NCBI GenBank assembly: GCA_038745585.1
Contig: JBCDLH010000015.1
Location: 1-64,000, forward strand
Reading direction: 5' to 3'
Length of the DNA: 64,000 nt
Source: HLUCCA09 sp038745585
GTDB lineage: Bacteria > Pseudomonadota > Alphaproteobacteria > Rhodobacterales > Rhodobacteraceae
Shown: positions 42,415 to 50,038 of the stretch, piece after piece
Layout of the letters: the number at the start of each line of letters is the position of its first letter
Numbering within the stretch: the first letter of the stretch is position 1
The notes under the pieces: generated by a model
What the model was told of the DNA's origin: nothing
What the model saw: only the letters and a program-made list of their open reading frames with translations
Databases searched by the model: none
Translations under genes and position numbers: made by a program

Positions 42415-44193
42415 GTGAAAATGACCACCGAAGAAGCATTTGTGAAGGTGTTGCAAATGCACGGGATCGACAATGCCTTTGGGATCATCGGCTCGGCCAT
42501 GATGCCGATTTCCGATCTGTTCCCCGCTGCGGGCATCAAGTTTTGGGACTGTGCGCATGAGACCTCCGCCGGCATGATCGCCGACGGCTACACACGCGCG
42601 TCCGGCAAGATGTGCATGGCCATCGCGCAGAACGGTCCCGGGATCACGAACTTCGTCACCCCGATCAAGACGGCCTATTGGAACCACACGCCGATGCTGC
42701 TCGTGACGCCCCAGGCGGCGAACAAGACCATCGGCCAGGGCGGGTTCCAGGAGATCGAGCAGATGCGCCTCTTTGCCGACATGGTCTGCTACCAGGAAGA
42801 GGTGCGCGATCCGTCCCGCATCGCAGAGGTTCTCAACCGGGTGATCGAGAAGGCCTGGCGCGGGTCGGCGCCCGCACAGATCAACGTGCCCCGGGATTAC
42901 TGGACGCAAGTGATCGATATCGACCTGCCCCAAGTCGTCCAGCTCGAGCGCCCGCAGGGCGGCTCCGGCGCCGTCGCGCAGGCCGCCAAACTGCTGTCGG
43001 ACGCGCAGTTTCCGGTGATCCTCAATGGCGCGGGCGTCGTCCTCGCCGGCGCGATCCCGGCAACGGCCGCGCTGGCCGAAAGGCTCGATGCGCCGGTCTG
43101 CTGCGGCTATCAGCACAACGACGCGTTCCCAGGCTCGCATCCGCTCTCGGTCGGTCCGCTCGGCTATAACGGCTCGAAGGCGGCGATGGAGCTTATCGCA
43201 AAGGCTGACGTCGTCCTCGCCCTCGGCACGCGGCTCAACCCCTTTTCGACCCTGCCCGGCTACGGCATCGACTATTGGCCCAAGGACGCGAAAATCATCC
43301 AGGTCGATATCAATTCGGACCGGATCGGCCTGACGAAAAAGGTCACCGTTGGCATTCAAGGCGATGCCAAGCTCGTCGCCGAGGCGATCCTCGGCCAGCT
43401 CTCGGAGAGCGCAGGCGATGCCGGACGGCAGGACAGAAAAGACCTCATCGCGCAGACCAAATCCGCCTGGGCGCAGCAGCTTTCTTCGATGGACCACGAG
43501 GATGACGACCCCGGCACCAACTGGAACGAGCGAGCGCGCACGCGCGAGCCCGACCGCATGAGCCCTCGTCAGGCCTGGCGCGCAATCATGCAGGCGATGC
43601 CAAAGGGCGCGATCATCTCTTCGGACATCGGCAACAATTGCGCCATCGGCAATGCGTATCCGACCTTCGAGGAGGGCCGGAAATACCTCGCACCCGGTCT
43701 CTTCGGCCCCTGCGGCTATGGCCTGCCCTCGATCCTTGGCGCCAAGATCGCCTGCCCGGACACCCCGGTGATCGGCTTTGCCGGCGACGGCGCTTTCGGC
43801 ATCTCGATGAATGAGATGACGGCCTGCGGACGCGGCGACTGGCCCGCGATCACGATGGTGATCTTCCGTAACTATCAGTGGGGCGCTGAAAAGCGGAACA
43901 CCACGCTGTGGTTTGAGGACAACTTTGTCGGGACCGAGCTCAACCTCGGAGTGGAATACGCCAGGGTGGCCGAAGGCTGCGGCCTAAAGGGAGTGCAGGT
44001 TCGGTCGATGGAGCAGCTCACGGACGTCCTGAACACGGCCGTCAAAGAACAGATGGAGGGCAACGTCACGACCTTCATCGAAGTGGTGCTGAACCAGGAG
44101 CTCGGAGAGCCCTTCCGCCGAGATGCGATGAAAAAGCCGACGCAGGTCGCCGGGATCTCGCGCGAAGACATGCGGCAGCAGATGCGCGCCTGA
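42415..44193 (+). CDS. xsc: Sulfoacetaldehyde acetyltransferase
   Basis: Xsc is a thiamine-diphosphate enzyme that cleaves sulfoacetaldehyde with phosphate into acetyl phosphate and sulfite, the central step of taurine and isethionate breakdown. The 592-residue protein opens MKMTTEEAFVKVLQMHGID, with Glu49 in the cofactor-activating position (DCAHETSAG), and carries GDGAFGISMNEM and the N-x-Q-W-G cofactor region (RNYQWGAEKRNTT). A GTG start at 42415 is chosen because GAAGG lies nine bases before it and it yields exactly the usual MKMTTEEAF start. It follows iseJ by 48 bases. No pta gene follows. Confidence 0.93.
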   Translation: MKMTTEEAFVKVLQMHGIDNAFGIIGSAMMPISDLFPAAGIKFWDCAHETSAGMIADGYTRASGKMCMAIAQNGPGITNFVTPIKTAYWNHTPMLLVTPQAANKTIGQGGFQEIEQMRLFADMVCYQEEVRDPSRIAEVLNRVIEKAWRGSAPAQINVPRDYWTQVIDIDLPQVVQLERPQGGSGAVAQAAKLLSDAQFPVILNGAGVVLAGAIPATAALAERLDAPVCCGYQHNDAFPGSHPLSVGPLGYNGSKAAMELIAKADVVLALGTRLNPFSTLPGYGIDYWPKDAKIIQVDINSDRIGLTKKVTVGIQGDAKLVAEAILGQLSESAGDAGRQDRKDLIAQTKSAWAQQLSSMDHEDDDPGTNWNERARTREPDRMSPRQAWRAIMQAMPKGAIISSDIGNNCAIGNAYPTFEEGRKYLAPGLFGPCGYGLPSILGAKIACPDTPVIGFAGDGAFGISMNEMTACGRGDWPAITMVIFRNYQWGAEKRNTTLWFEDNFVGTELNLGVEYARVAEGCGLKGVQVRSMEQLTDVLNTAVKEQMEGNVTTFIEVVLNQELGEPFRRDAMKKPTQVAGISREDMRQQMRA

Positions 44194-44205
44194 GACAGGG
44201 CTAGC

Positions 44206-44240
44206 GCGAAAGGCCGCGTGCCACGCGCGCGGCCTTTCGC
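44206..44240 (+). terminator. 13-bp perfect hairpin after xsc
   Basis: GCGAAAGGCCGCG and CGCGGCCTTTCGC pair without mismatch around a nine-base loop. It starts 12 bases after the xsc stop and ends about 135 bases before the exporter gene. No T-tract follows, so termination may be partial. Confidence 0.6.
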
Positions 44241-44375
44241 CAAGCTACGTATTAGATTAGCGCTGACGATGTGCGCTGGGCCCGCCGCGACTTTGCCAGC
44301 ACAAGTGCCGCCGCTTCTGGCCCTCGTTTAAGCGGCCAGTCTCCGATCCCCCCGTCGCGCAAGGAGCGCGCCGCC

Positions 44376-45410
44376 ATGAGCCTCCGCGAGAAGTTCTCCG
44401 AACCGTTGCCGGGCCTCGGCGCTCGGGTCACTGTCCTCTGGCCCGGCGTGCTCGTCGCAGTGCTCGCAGCCCTCGCCGCGCAATTCGTGGCCGAGCACTA
44501 CGGCGCGCCCGCAATGCTGATGGCGCTCCTTTTCGGGATTGCGCTCAACTTCCTCGGCGAGCCGGGCAAGACGGCCGAGGGGATCGGATTTACCGCGCGC
44601 AGCGTGCTGCGTTTCGGCGTGGCGATCCTAGGAGCTCGGGTCAGCGCGGAGCTGCTGATGTCGCTTGGCTGGGAGCTAATCGCGCTCCTCGTTGTCGGCA
44701 CAATCGCGACGATCCTCTTTGGCGTCGGGCTCGCGCGCGCGATCGGCCAGGGCCCGCGCTTTGCGATCCTAACGGCCGGTGCGGTCGCGATCTGCGGCGC
44801 CTCGGCGGCGATGGCGATCGCGGCCGTGTTGCCAAAGGACGACCGCTCCGAGCGCAACCTTCTCTTTACGGTGCTCGGCGTCACGGTCCTCTCAACCGTC
44901 GCAATGATCCTCTATCCGATCCTGACGACGGCTCTTGGCTTTGACGAAGTGACGGCGGGCGCCTTTATCGGTGCAACCGTCCACGATGTCGCCCAAGTCG
45001 TCGGGGCCGGCTTCTCGATCTCGGACACGGCGGGAGAAACATCGACATTGGTAAAGCTGATCCGCGTGTCGTTTCTGGCGCCCATCGTCGTCCTGATCGC
45101 GCTCTGGTGGCGGCACTCGCAATCCGAGGCCGATGGCAAGCGCCCGCCGCTCGTGCCCGGCTTCGTGCTCGGTTTTCTTGCGCTGGCAACGCTCAACTCC
45201 TTCGGCCTGATCCCCGAAGCTCTCCGGTCGTTCCTGGCCGCACTCTCGAGCTGGGCGCTTCTGGCGGCGATTGCGGCGGTAGGAATGAAAACCGATTTGA
45301 AAAACGTGCTGCAGCTTGGCTCTGGACCGATCCTGCTGATCACGGGCGAGACGCTCTTTCTTGCGGCGCTCATCCTTCTGGGGATCAGCTTCCTCGATCT
45401 CGGAGCGTAA
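44376..45410 (+). CDS. YeiH-family putative sulfate/sulfite exporter
   Basis: The 344-residue protein has about ten membrane helices and the features of the YeiH/UPF0324 family: SVLRFGVAILGARVS, AVAICGASAAMAIAAVLP and GAFIGATVHDVAQVVGAG. Members next to organosulfonate genes (TauZ/CuyZ in other species) are proposed to export sulfite or sulfate released during breakdown. That fits its place after xsc. An AAGGAGCGCG ribosome site sets the start at 44376. Export is inferred; the family has few tested members. Confidence 0.88.
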   Translation: MSLREKFSEPLPGLGARVTVLWPGVLVAVLAALAAQFVAEHYGAPAMLMALLFGIALNFLGEPGKTAEGIGFTARSVLRFGVAILGARVSAELLMSLGWELIALLVVGTIATILFGVGLARAIGQGPRFAILTAGAVAICGASAAMAIAAVLPKDDRSERNLLFTVLGVTVLSTVAMILYPILTTALGFDEVTAGAFIGATVHDVAQVVGAGFSISDTAGETSTLVKLIRVSFLAPIVVLIALWWRHSQSEADGKRPPLVPGFVLGFLALATLNSFGLIPEALRSFLAALSSWALLAAIAAVGMKTDLKNVLQLGSGPILLITGETLFLAALILLGISFLDLGA

Positions 45411-45765
45411 CGGGCACAGGACGACGCCGCTAATGGACGCGTTTTGCAGGCAAGCACGGAGCACGGCACGTCGACCGCTATGCAAGTGCCCCAACCGCTC
45501 GCTGCCACGATGCTTGGTCGTCGCGCAGCGGTAGCTTTGGGCAGTGCGAGGCTTCGAAATCGTGCTTTGGTCAGTTGGCAGTGCGCCCCCCTCAGGACAG
45601 CACTGACACGGCGCGCGCTTCTTTTCTCATGTCGAACACGGTCCTCGGCAAACGCGTCCGGTCGCCCGAGCTGCAACTCCGTCCTCCCCGAATTCCTCCA
45701 AATTATCCATAAATCGACCACAATTCTGGGGTTCCTACTCTTCGGGGCCAATCGGGCTTCGGGAA
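45411..45765. other. Gene-free stretch before the glycan operon
   Basis: No supportable gene was found. The last 80 bases are notably AT-richer (AATTATCCATAAATCGACC) than the surroundings and probably hold the promoter of the following four-gene operon. Confidence 0.5.
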
Positions 45766-46866
45766 ATGGTGAGCGAGTGCCCGGCGATGACCTATCCTTT
45801 CCGCTCAACACGTGACGGCCGCGGCGTTGGCGCGCCGACGGTGCCCCGGCCCGCCAAGATCATGGTCCAGATCCCCTGCTACAATGAGGCCGCTACGCTG
45901 CCGGACGTGCTCGCCGCAATCCCGCGCGAGATCGAGGGGGTTGGCTCCGTCGAAATCCAGGTGATCGATGACGGGTCCGAGGACAACACTGTAGACGTTG
46001 CCCGCCGCCACGGCGCCGACCACATCCTGCAGCAGAAGGGCAACAAAGGGCTTGCGCGCAGCTTTCAGGCCGGGCTCGACCATGCCGTGCGCCAGGGCGC
46101 CGATGTGATCGTCAACACCGATGGCGACAACCAGTATTGCGGCAGTTCGATCCCGGATCTCGTGCGCCCGATCGTCGACGGCCGCGCCGATATCGTGCTG
46201 GGAGATCGCCGCCCCGGGGAAAACCCGGACTTTTCCTGGCTAAAGCGTGTGCTTCAGCGGTTCGGGAGCCGGGTCGTCCGCTATCTCGCTGGGATCGACG
46301 TACCCGACGCCGTGACCGGCTTTCGCGCCTATTCCCGGGACGCCGCTCTCAGCATCAACGTCATGACGCGGTTCAGCTACACAGTCGAGACGCTGATCCA
46401 TGCCGGGCAGCGCGGGCTGACGATCCAGTCGGTCCCCGTGCGGACGAACCCGGTGACGCGGCCCTCGCGGCTCTTCCGCTCGATGCGGCACTTCCTGTCG
46501 CGTCAGATCCTGACGATGTTTCGCTCCTGCCTGATGTACCGTCCCCTTGGCACATTCATGACGGCGGGCCTTGTCATGGTCGCGATCGGCCTCATCCCGA
46601 TCCTGAGGTTTCTCTATTTCTATGCCATTGGCAACGGCGACGGGCACATCCAGTCGCTCGTTTTGGGCGGTGTCCTTCTGCTGGCAGGTTACATGACCGT
46701 CGTTATCGCATTTCTCAGCGATACGATTGCGACGAACCGAAGATTGACCGAGGAGGTGCTGATCCGGATGCGGCGGCTGGAGGCAGAGCGAGCGGATGAG
46801 AGCCTGCTTGCAGTGCCCCGCGAGGCGCCGGCGCCCAAGCCGCGCTCGGCGGTCTCCCATGAGTGA
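45766..46866 (+). CDS. Family 2 glycosyltransferase, polyprenyl-phosphate-sugar synthase-like
   Basis: The 366-residue protein has a GT2 domain in its first 260 residues: VQIPCYNEA near 35, VIDDGSEDNT near 67 and the metal-binding DGD at 119-121. Two membrane helices follow (about 265-285 and 295-320). This DPM1/ArnC-like design usually transfers a sugar from a nucleotide donor to a polyprenyl phosphate at the inner membrane. The C-terminal tail is charged. The start is uncertain (45766 or 45787). It overlaps the next gene by eight bases. Confidence 0.87.
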   Translation: MVSECPAMTYPFRSTRDGRGVGAPTVPRPAKIMVQIPCYNEAATLPDVLAAIPREIEGVGSVEIQVIDDGSEDNTVDVARRHGADHILQQKGNKGLARSFQAGLDHAVRQGADVIVNTDGDNQYCGSSIPDLVRPIVDGRADIVLGDRRPGENPDFSWLKRVLQRFGSRVVRYLAGIDVPDAVTGFRAYSRDAALSINVMTRFSYTVETLIHAGQRGLTIQSVPVRTNPVTRPSRLFRSMRHFLSRQILTMFRSCLMYRPLGTFMTAGLVMVAIGLIPILRFLYFYAIGNGDGHIQSLVLGGVLLLAGYMTVVIAFLSDTIATNRRLTEEVLIRMRRLEAERADESLLAVPREAPAPKPRSAVSHE

Positions 46867-48388
46867 CGCGGCCCTCGCACGTTCGGTGCCCGAACCGGAG
46901 GCAACGCTCGCCGCGCGCCTCGCTCGGCGGCGTATACCCCTTGCCATCGCAATCGGTCTCTTGGGCGGCTCGTTCTACGCGCTGCTCCTCGAGCGGTCGT
47001 TAGGCGTTATGCCCGCGGCCTTCGGCGCCGACATCTACGACCAGATGTGGCTTGCTATCCTCGACGGCCGGCTGGACCTGCCCGCGCGCGTCCTCCGCGG
47101 AGAGGGGCATTACGCGCCCGACGGCACCGCCTATTCCTATCACGGGGTCGCGCCGCTCCTGACGCGCGCGCTGTTCGACCCGTTCGTCACCATCGGCACG
47201 ACCTCGCTCGCTCCCGTCTCTATCTGGGTCTGGGCGACACTGGGCACCGCGTTTTATCATGCTGCTCTCCTGCGCATGAGCGGCCATTGGGACGTGCCCG
47301 AGCCAACGTCGACGATCCTCGGCATCACACTCTGGCTCGTTGGTCCCGGTGTCATCCTGACATCAAACCATCCCTTTTATCACGAGCCGGTCGCCCTCGC
47401 TTATGCGCTCACCGGCGCGTTCGTTCTGATCTCGGCGCACGCCGCGTCCCGGGGGCGGATGACCGCGCTTGCGCTGATCGGCCTCGGCGCGCTAGCGGCC
47501 ATCGCGCTGCATGCCCGCCCCAACGTCGCGGTCGGGCTCTATGCGGGTACGGTCCTCGCCATCGCCGCCGCCCTCTGGCGCGCGTGGCTTCGGGTCTTGC
47601 CGGGCGCGGTCCTCGGGCTTGCGATGCTCGGCGCTGGGGCCGCGGGGTATCTCGCGCTCAATGACGCGCGCTTCGGCTCGGCGACGGCCGTCCACGGCTC
47701 TTTCGACGAGAGCGAGATCCGCTACGGCATCGCATTTTGGGAGATGGAGAGCGCCAACAATGCGCGCCAGCTTGGATTCATCGAACATGGGCGCTTCAAT
47801 GCCGGCCGGATCTTGCCCAACGGCGCGATGTATCTCTTTGCTCCGCCGCAGTTTATTGTAACGGCCACGAGCGACCATGCGGCGGCCTTGCACCGATCCT
47901 ACACCGAGCCCCGTGTGGGCTTTATCCGGTTGGAAGCGCCGCGGATCGGCATGCTCTTCTACCTCACGCCTTGGATCGTGTTGGCTGGCATCGGCCTATG
48001 GGGCGTACGCCGCCACGGTGCAGCATTCACCGGCCTGCTCTTGGCGCTTGGCGGGTCAGCGCTTCTGACCCTCTCTTACGCCACCATCACGTTGCGCTAC
48101 CATGTCGATCTCTGGCCGCTTGTCTTTGTTCTGGCGCTCCTCGCGCTGCCGAGCCTCGCCCGCACCCGCACCCTGCCCTACGGCATCGCGTTCACGGGCT
48201 TCTTCGCGCTTGGCGTGATGGCCAATACGGCGCTCTACTACCCGCATCTTCTCCGTGTCTATCCCGAAACCGGCTTTGCCGAATGGTCCGAAGCCGAGTG
48301 CCAAGCCCGCGCGTCTGAGATCGGCCTGCCTGCAGCACGGATCGGCTATGTGTGCCGGGATGCAATGGTCGAGCCCACGGGCGGATAA
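46859..48388 (+). CDS. Multi-membrane-span protein, GT-C glycosyltransferase-like
   Basis: The 509-residue protein has about ten membrane helices. After the first helix a loop carries an acidic pair (FGADIYDQMW) and LRGEGHYAPDGTAYSYHGVAPLL, a position where GT-C glycosyltransferases such as ArnT and PMT hold catalytic acids. A large external loop (about 265-360) and a cysteine-containing C terminus follow. The family cannot be assigned firmly, but coupling to a polyprenyl-sugar synthase supports transfer of that sugar to a glycan or lipid. Confidence 0.65.
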   Translation: MSDAALARSVPEPEATLAARLARRRIPLAIAIGLLGGSFYALLLERSLGVMPAAFGADIYDQMWLAILDGRLDLPARVLRGEGHYAPDGTAYSYHGVAPLLTRALFDPFVTIGTTSLAPVSIWVWATLGTAFYHAALLRMSGHWDVPEPTSTILGITLWLVGPGVILTSNHPFYHEPVALAYALTGAFVLISAHAASRGRMTALALIGLGALAAIALHARPNVAVGLYAGTVLAIAAALWRAWLRVLPGAVLGLAMLGAGAAGYLALNDARFGSATAVHGSFDESEIRYGIAFWEMESANNARQLGFIEHGRFNAGRILPNGAMYLFAPPQFIVTATSDHAAALHRSYTEPRVGFIRLEAPRIGMLFYLTPWIVLAGIGLWGVRRHGAAFTGLLLALGGSALLTLSYATITLRYHVDLWPLVFVLALLALPSLARTRTLPYGIAFTGFFALGVMANTALYYPHLLRVYPETGFAEWSEAECQARASEIGLPAARIGYVCRDAMVEPTGG

Positions 48389-48398
48389 GAGGAGCACG

Positions 48399-49136
48399 AT
48401 GTCTTTCGAACTGGCTTTGAAATCGGGATATGTGTCGGTCGCACGCGGGGCGGGCCGCTTGGGGCGCGAGCTCGGACTGCTGGGCCGGCTTGAGCGGATG
48501 TCGCACCGCTCGCGTATGGCACATTGGATGCGCAGCTTGCCCGAGATCCACAACCTCGAAGGCATGGTCGCGCTCGACGTGCCGTGGTGGACCTACACGG
48601 CGATTGCCCGCGTCGAGCAGCATCTGGCCGAGACACCCGGCGCGCGGGTATTCGAGTATGGCTCGGGAGCGAGCACGATCTGGCTCGCGCGCCGTGCCCG
48701 CGCTGTGACCAGCGTCGAGCACCATGAGGGCTGGTACGACAAGATGGCGGACGTGCTGGCCCACCAAAAAGGGCTCGCGCCGATCGACCTACGCCTTGTC
48801 GCACCCGACGCCCCAGCCCATCCCGATCCGCTCTACCGCTCTGCCAAGGCCGGCACCGACATGGCGAGCTTTGCCGGCTATGCGCAGAGCATCGAGCACA
48901 CGCCGGAGTGCGGCTACGATCTCATCGTCATCGACGGGCGCGCCCGGGCCGCATGCCTGGCCCACGCCGCCGCGCGCCTCGCACCCAGCGGCATGATCGT
49001 CTTCGACAATTCCGGGCGCGCGCGGTATCGCGCGGCGATCCGCGAGAGCGGCCTAGCAGCCACGCCGTGCCGCGGGCTGACGCCCTCGCTGCCCTATCCC
49101 GACGAAACGACCCTGCTCACGCGACACCCCGAATGA
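48399..49136 (+). CDS. Class I SAM methyltransferase-like protein
   Basis: The 245-residue soluble protein has a Rossmann-type core: the glycine motif RVFEYGSGASTIWLA at about 83-97, an acid at VTSVEHHEGWYDKM, the YDLIVIDGRARAACL strand and the final APSGMIVFDNSGRARY. This is the class I methyltransferase layout. The N-terminal 60 residues are helical and basic. A strong AAGAGGAGC ribosome site precedes it. It lies 11 bases after the membrane protein, so it may modify the sugar or glycan made by the operon. Confidence 0.75.
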   Translation: MSFELALKSGYVSVARGAGRLGRELGLLGRLERMSHRSRMAHWMRSLPEIHNLEGMVALDVPWWTYTAIARVEQHLAETPGARVFEYGSGASTIWLARRARAVTSVEHHEGWYDKMADVLAHQKGLAPIDLRLVAPDAPAHPDPLYRSAKAGTDMASFAGYAQSIEHTPECGYDLIVIDGRARAACLAHAAARLAPSGMIVFDNSGRARYRAAIRESGLAATPCRGLTPSLPYPDETTLLTRHPE

Positions 49137-50032
49137 TGCGGCTCCGCCGGCTATCGCGCTTTGCCGGCTGGGCGCTTGTCGCCCTTGCGCTCGTCTATGT
49201 CGGGCGGGAGGCGGTGCTTTACCGCGATGCGTTGGCCGCGCATCGGCTGCCCGAGGGGGTCGTGCCGATGCTCGCTGGGCTCGGATTTGCCTATGGTCTG
49301 AGCCTGCTCCTCTTGGCCGAACAATGGCACCGGATCGTCGGTCTTCTCGGCGCGGAGCCACGCGCGCGGACATATCCGTCCTACACGATGACATTGGTCG
49401 CGCGCTACCTGCCGGGCAACGTCTTTCACCTGGTCGGGCGGGCGGCGTGGCTGCGTGGCGGCGCCCTCGGCGATGGCGCTTTGGCGCGGGCGACGCTGCT
49501 GGAGCTGCTCTTTACGCCGCTCGGCGCGCTCCTCGTTCTGGCGTGCCTCTTTCCGGCTCTCCAGCTTCCCGGCCTGCCGCTCACGGATATCCAACTTGCG
49601 CTTGGGGCGGCGCTGACCGCCGCGGCAACCCTGGGCGCTATCCTCTACGCGCTGCGCGGCAAGCGCCTCTCGCCCGCGGCACTCCTCACGCCCACGCTCC
49701 TCGCCACGCTCTTCATGGCGAGCCTTGCCGCGCTTTTTGCTCTCCTCGCCGCGACGCTCGCCGCTGCGCCCGCGTTGCTTGCAGCGGCCGCTGCGCTTGC
49801 GGCATGGCTTATCGGCTATGCGACGCCCGGCGCCCCCGGCGGGCTCGGGGTGCGTGAAGCTGTCCTTGTCGCGATGCTCTCGGGCGCAATCTCGACGGAG
49901 GCCGCGCTGCTCCTCGCGCTTGTCTTCCGCGGGGTGACGATCGTCGGAGATGTCGTCTGCTTCGGCTTGGGGTGGCTGTGCGCGGCGTATTTTCGACAGC
50001 GGAGAAGCGCGGCCGCCTCCGCTCTGCTTTAG
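49133..50032 (+). CDS. UPF0104/flippase-like membrane protein
   Basis: The 299-residue protein has about seven to eight membrane helices and the hallmarks of the lysylphosphatidylglycerol synthetase TM region/UPF0104 type: YLPGNVFHLVGRAAWLRG after the second helix and ATPGAPGGLGVREAVLVAMLSG near the end. Such proteins move or modify lipid-linked substrates. The start overlaps the preceding stop (ATGATG over TGA), so translation is coupled. It is the last gene of the operon. Confidence 0.75.
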   Translation: MMRLRRLSRFAGWALVALALVYVGREAVLYRDALAAHRLPEGVVPMLAGLGFAYGLSLLLLAEQWHRIVGLLGAEPRARTYPSYTMTLVARYLPGNVFHLVGRAAWLRGGALGDGALARATLLELLFTPLGALLVLACLFPALQLPGLPLTDIQLALGAALTAAATLGAILYALRGKRLSPAALLTPTLLATLFMASLAALFALLAATLAAAPALLAAAAALAAWLIGYATPGAPGGLGVREAVLVAMLSGAISTEAALLLALVFRGVTIVGDVVCFGLGWLCAAYFRQRRSAAASALL

Positions 50033-50038
50033 CCGGGT

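Noticed and set aside
41875..43497. A 540-codon antisense frame across iseJ and xsc
   Set aside because: It covers two well-supported genes on the other strand and has no recognisable family or ribosome site.
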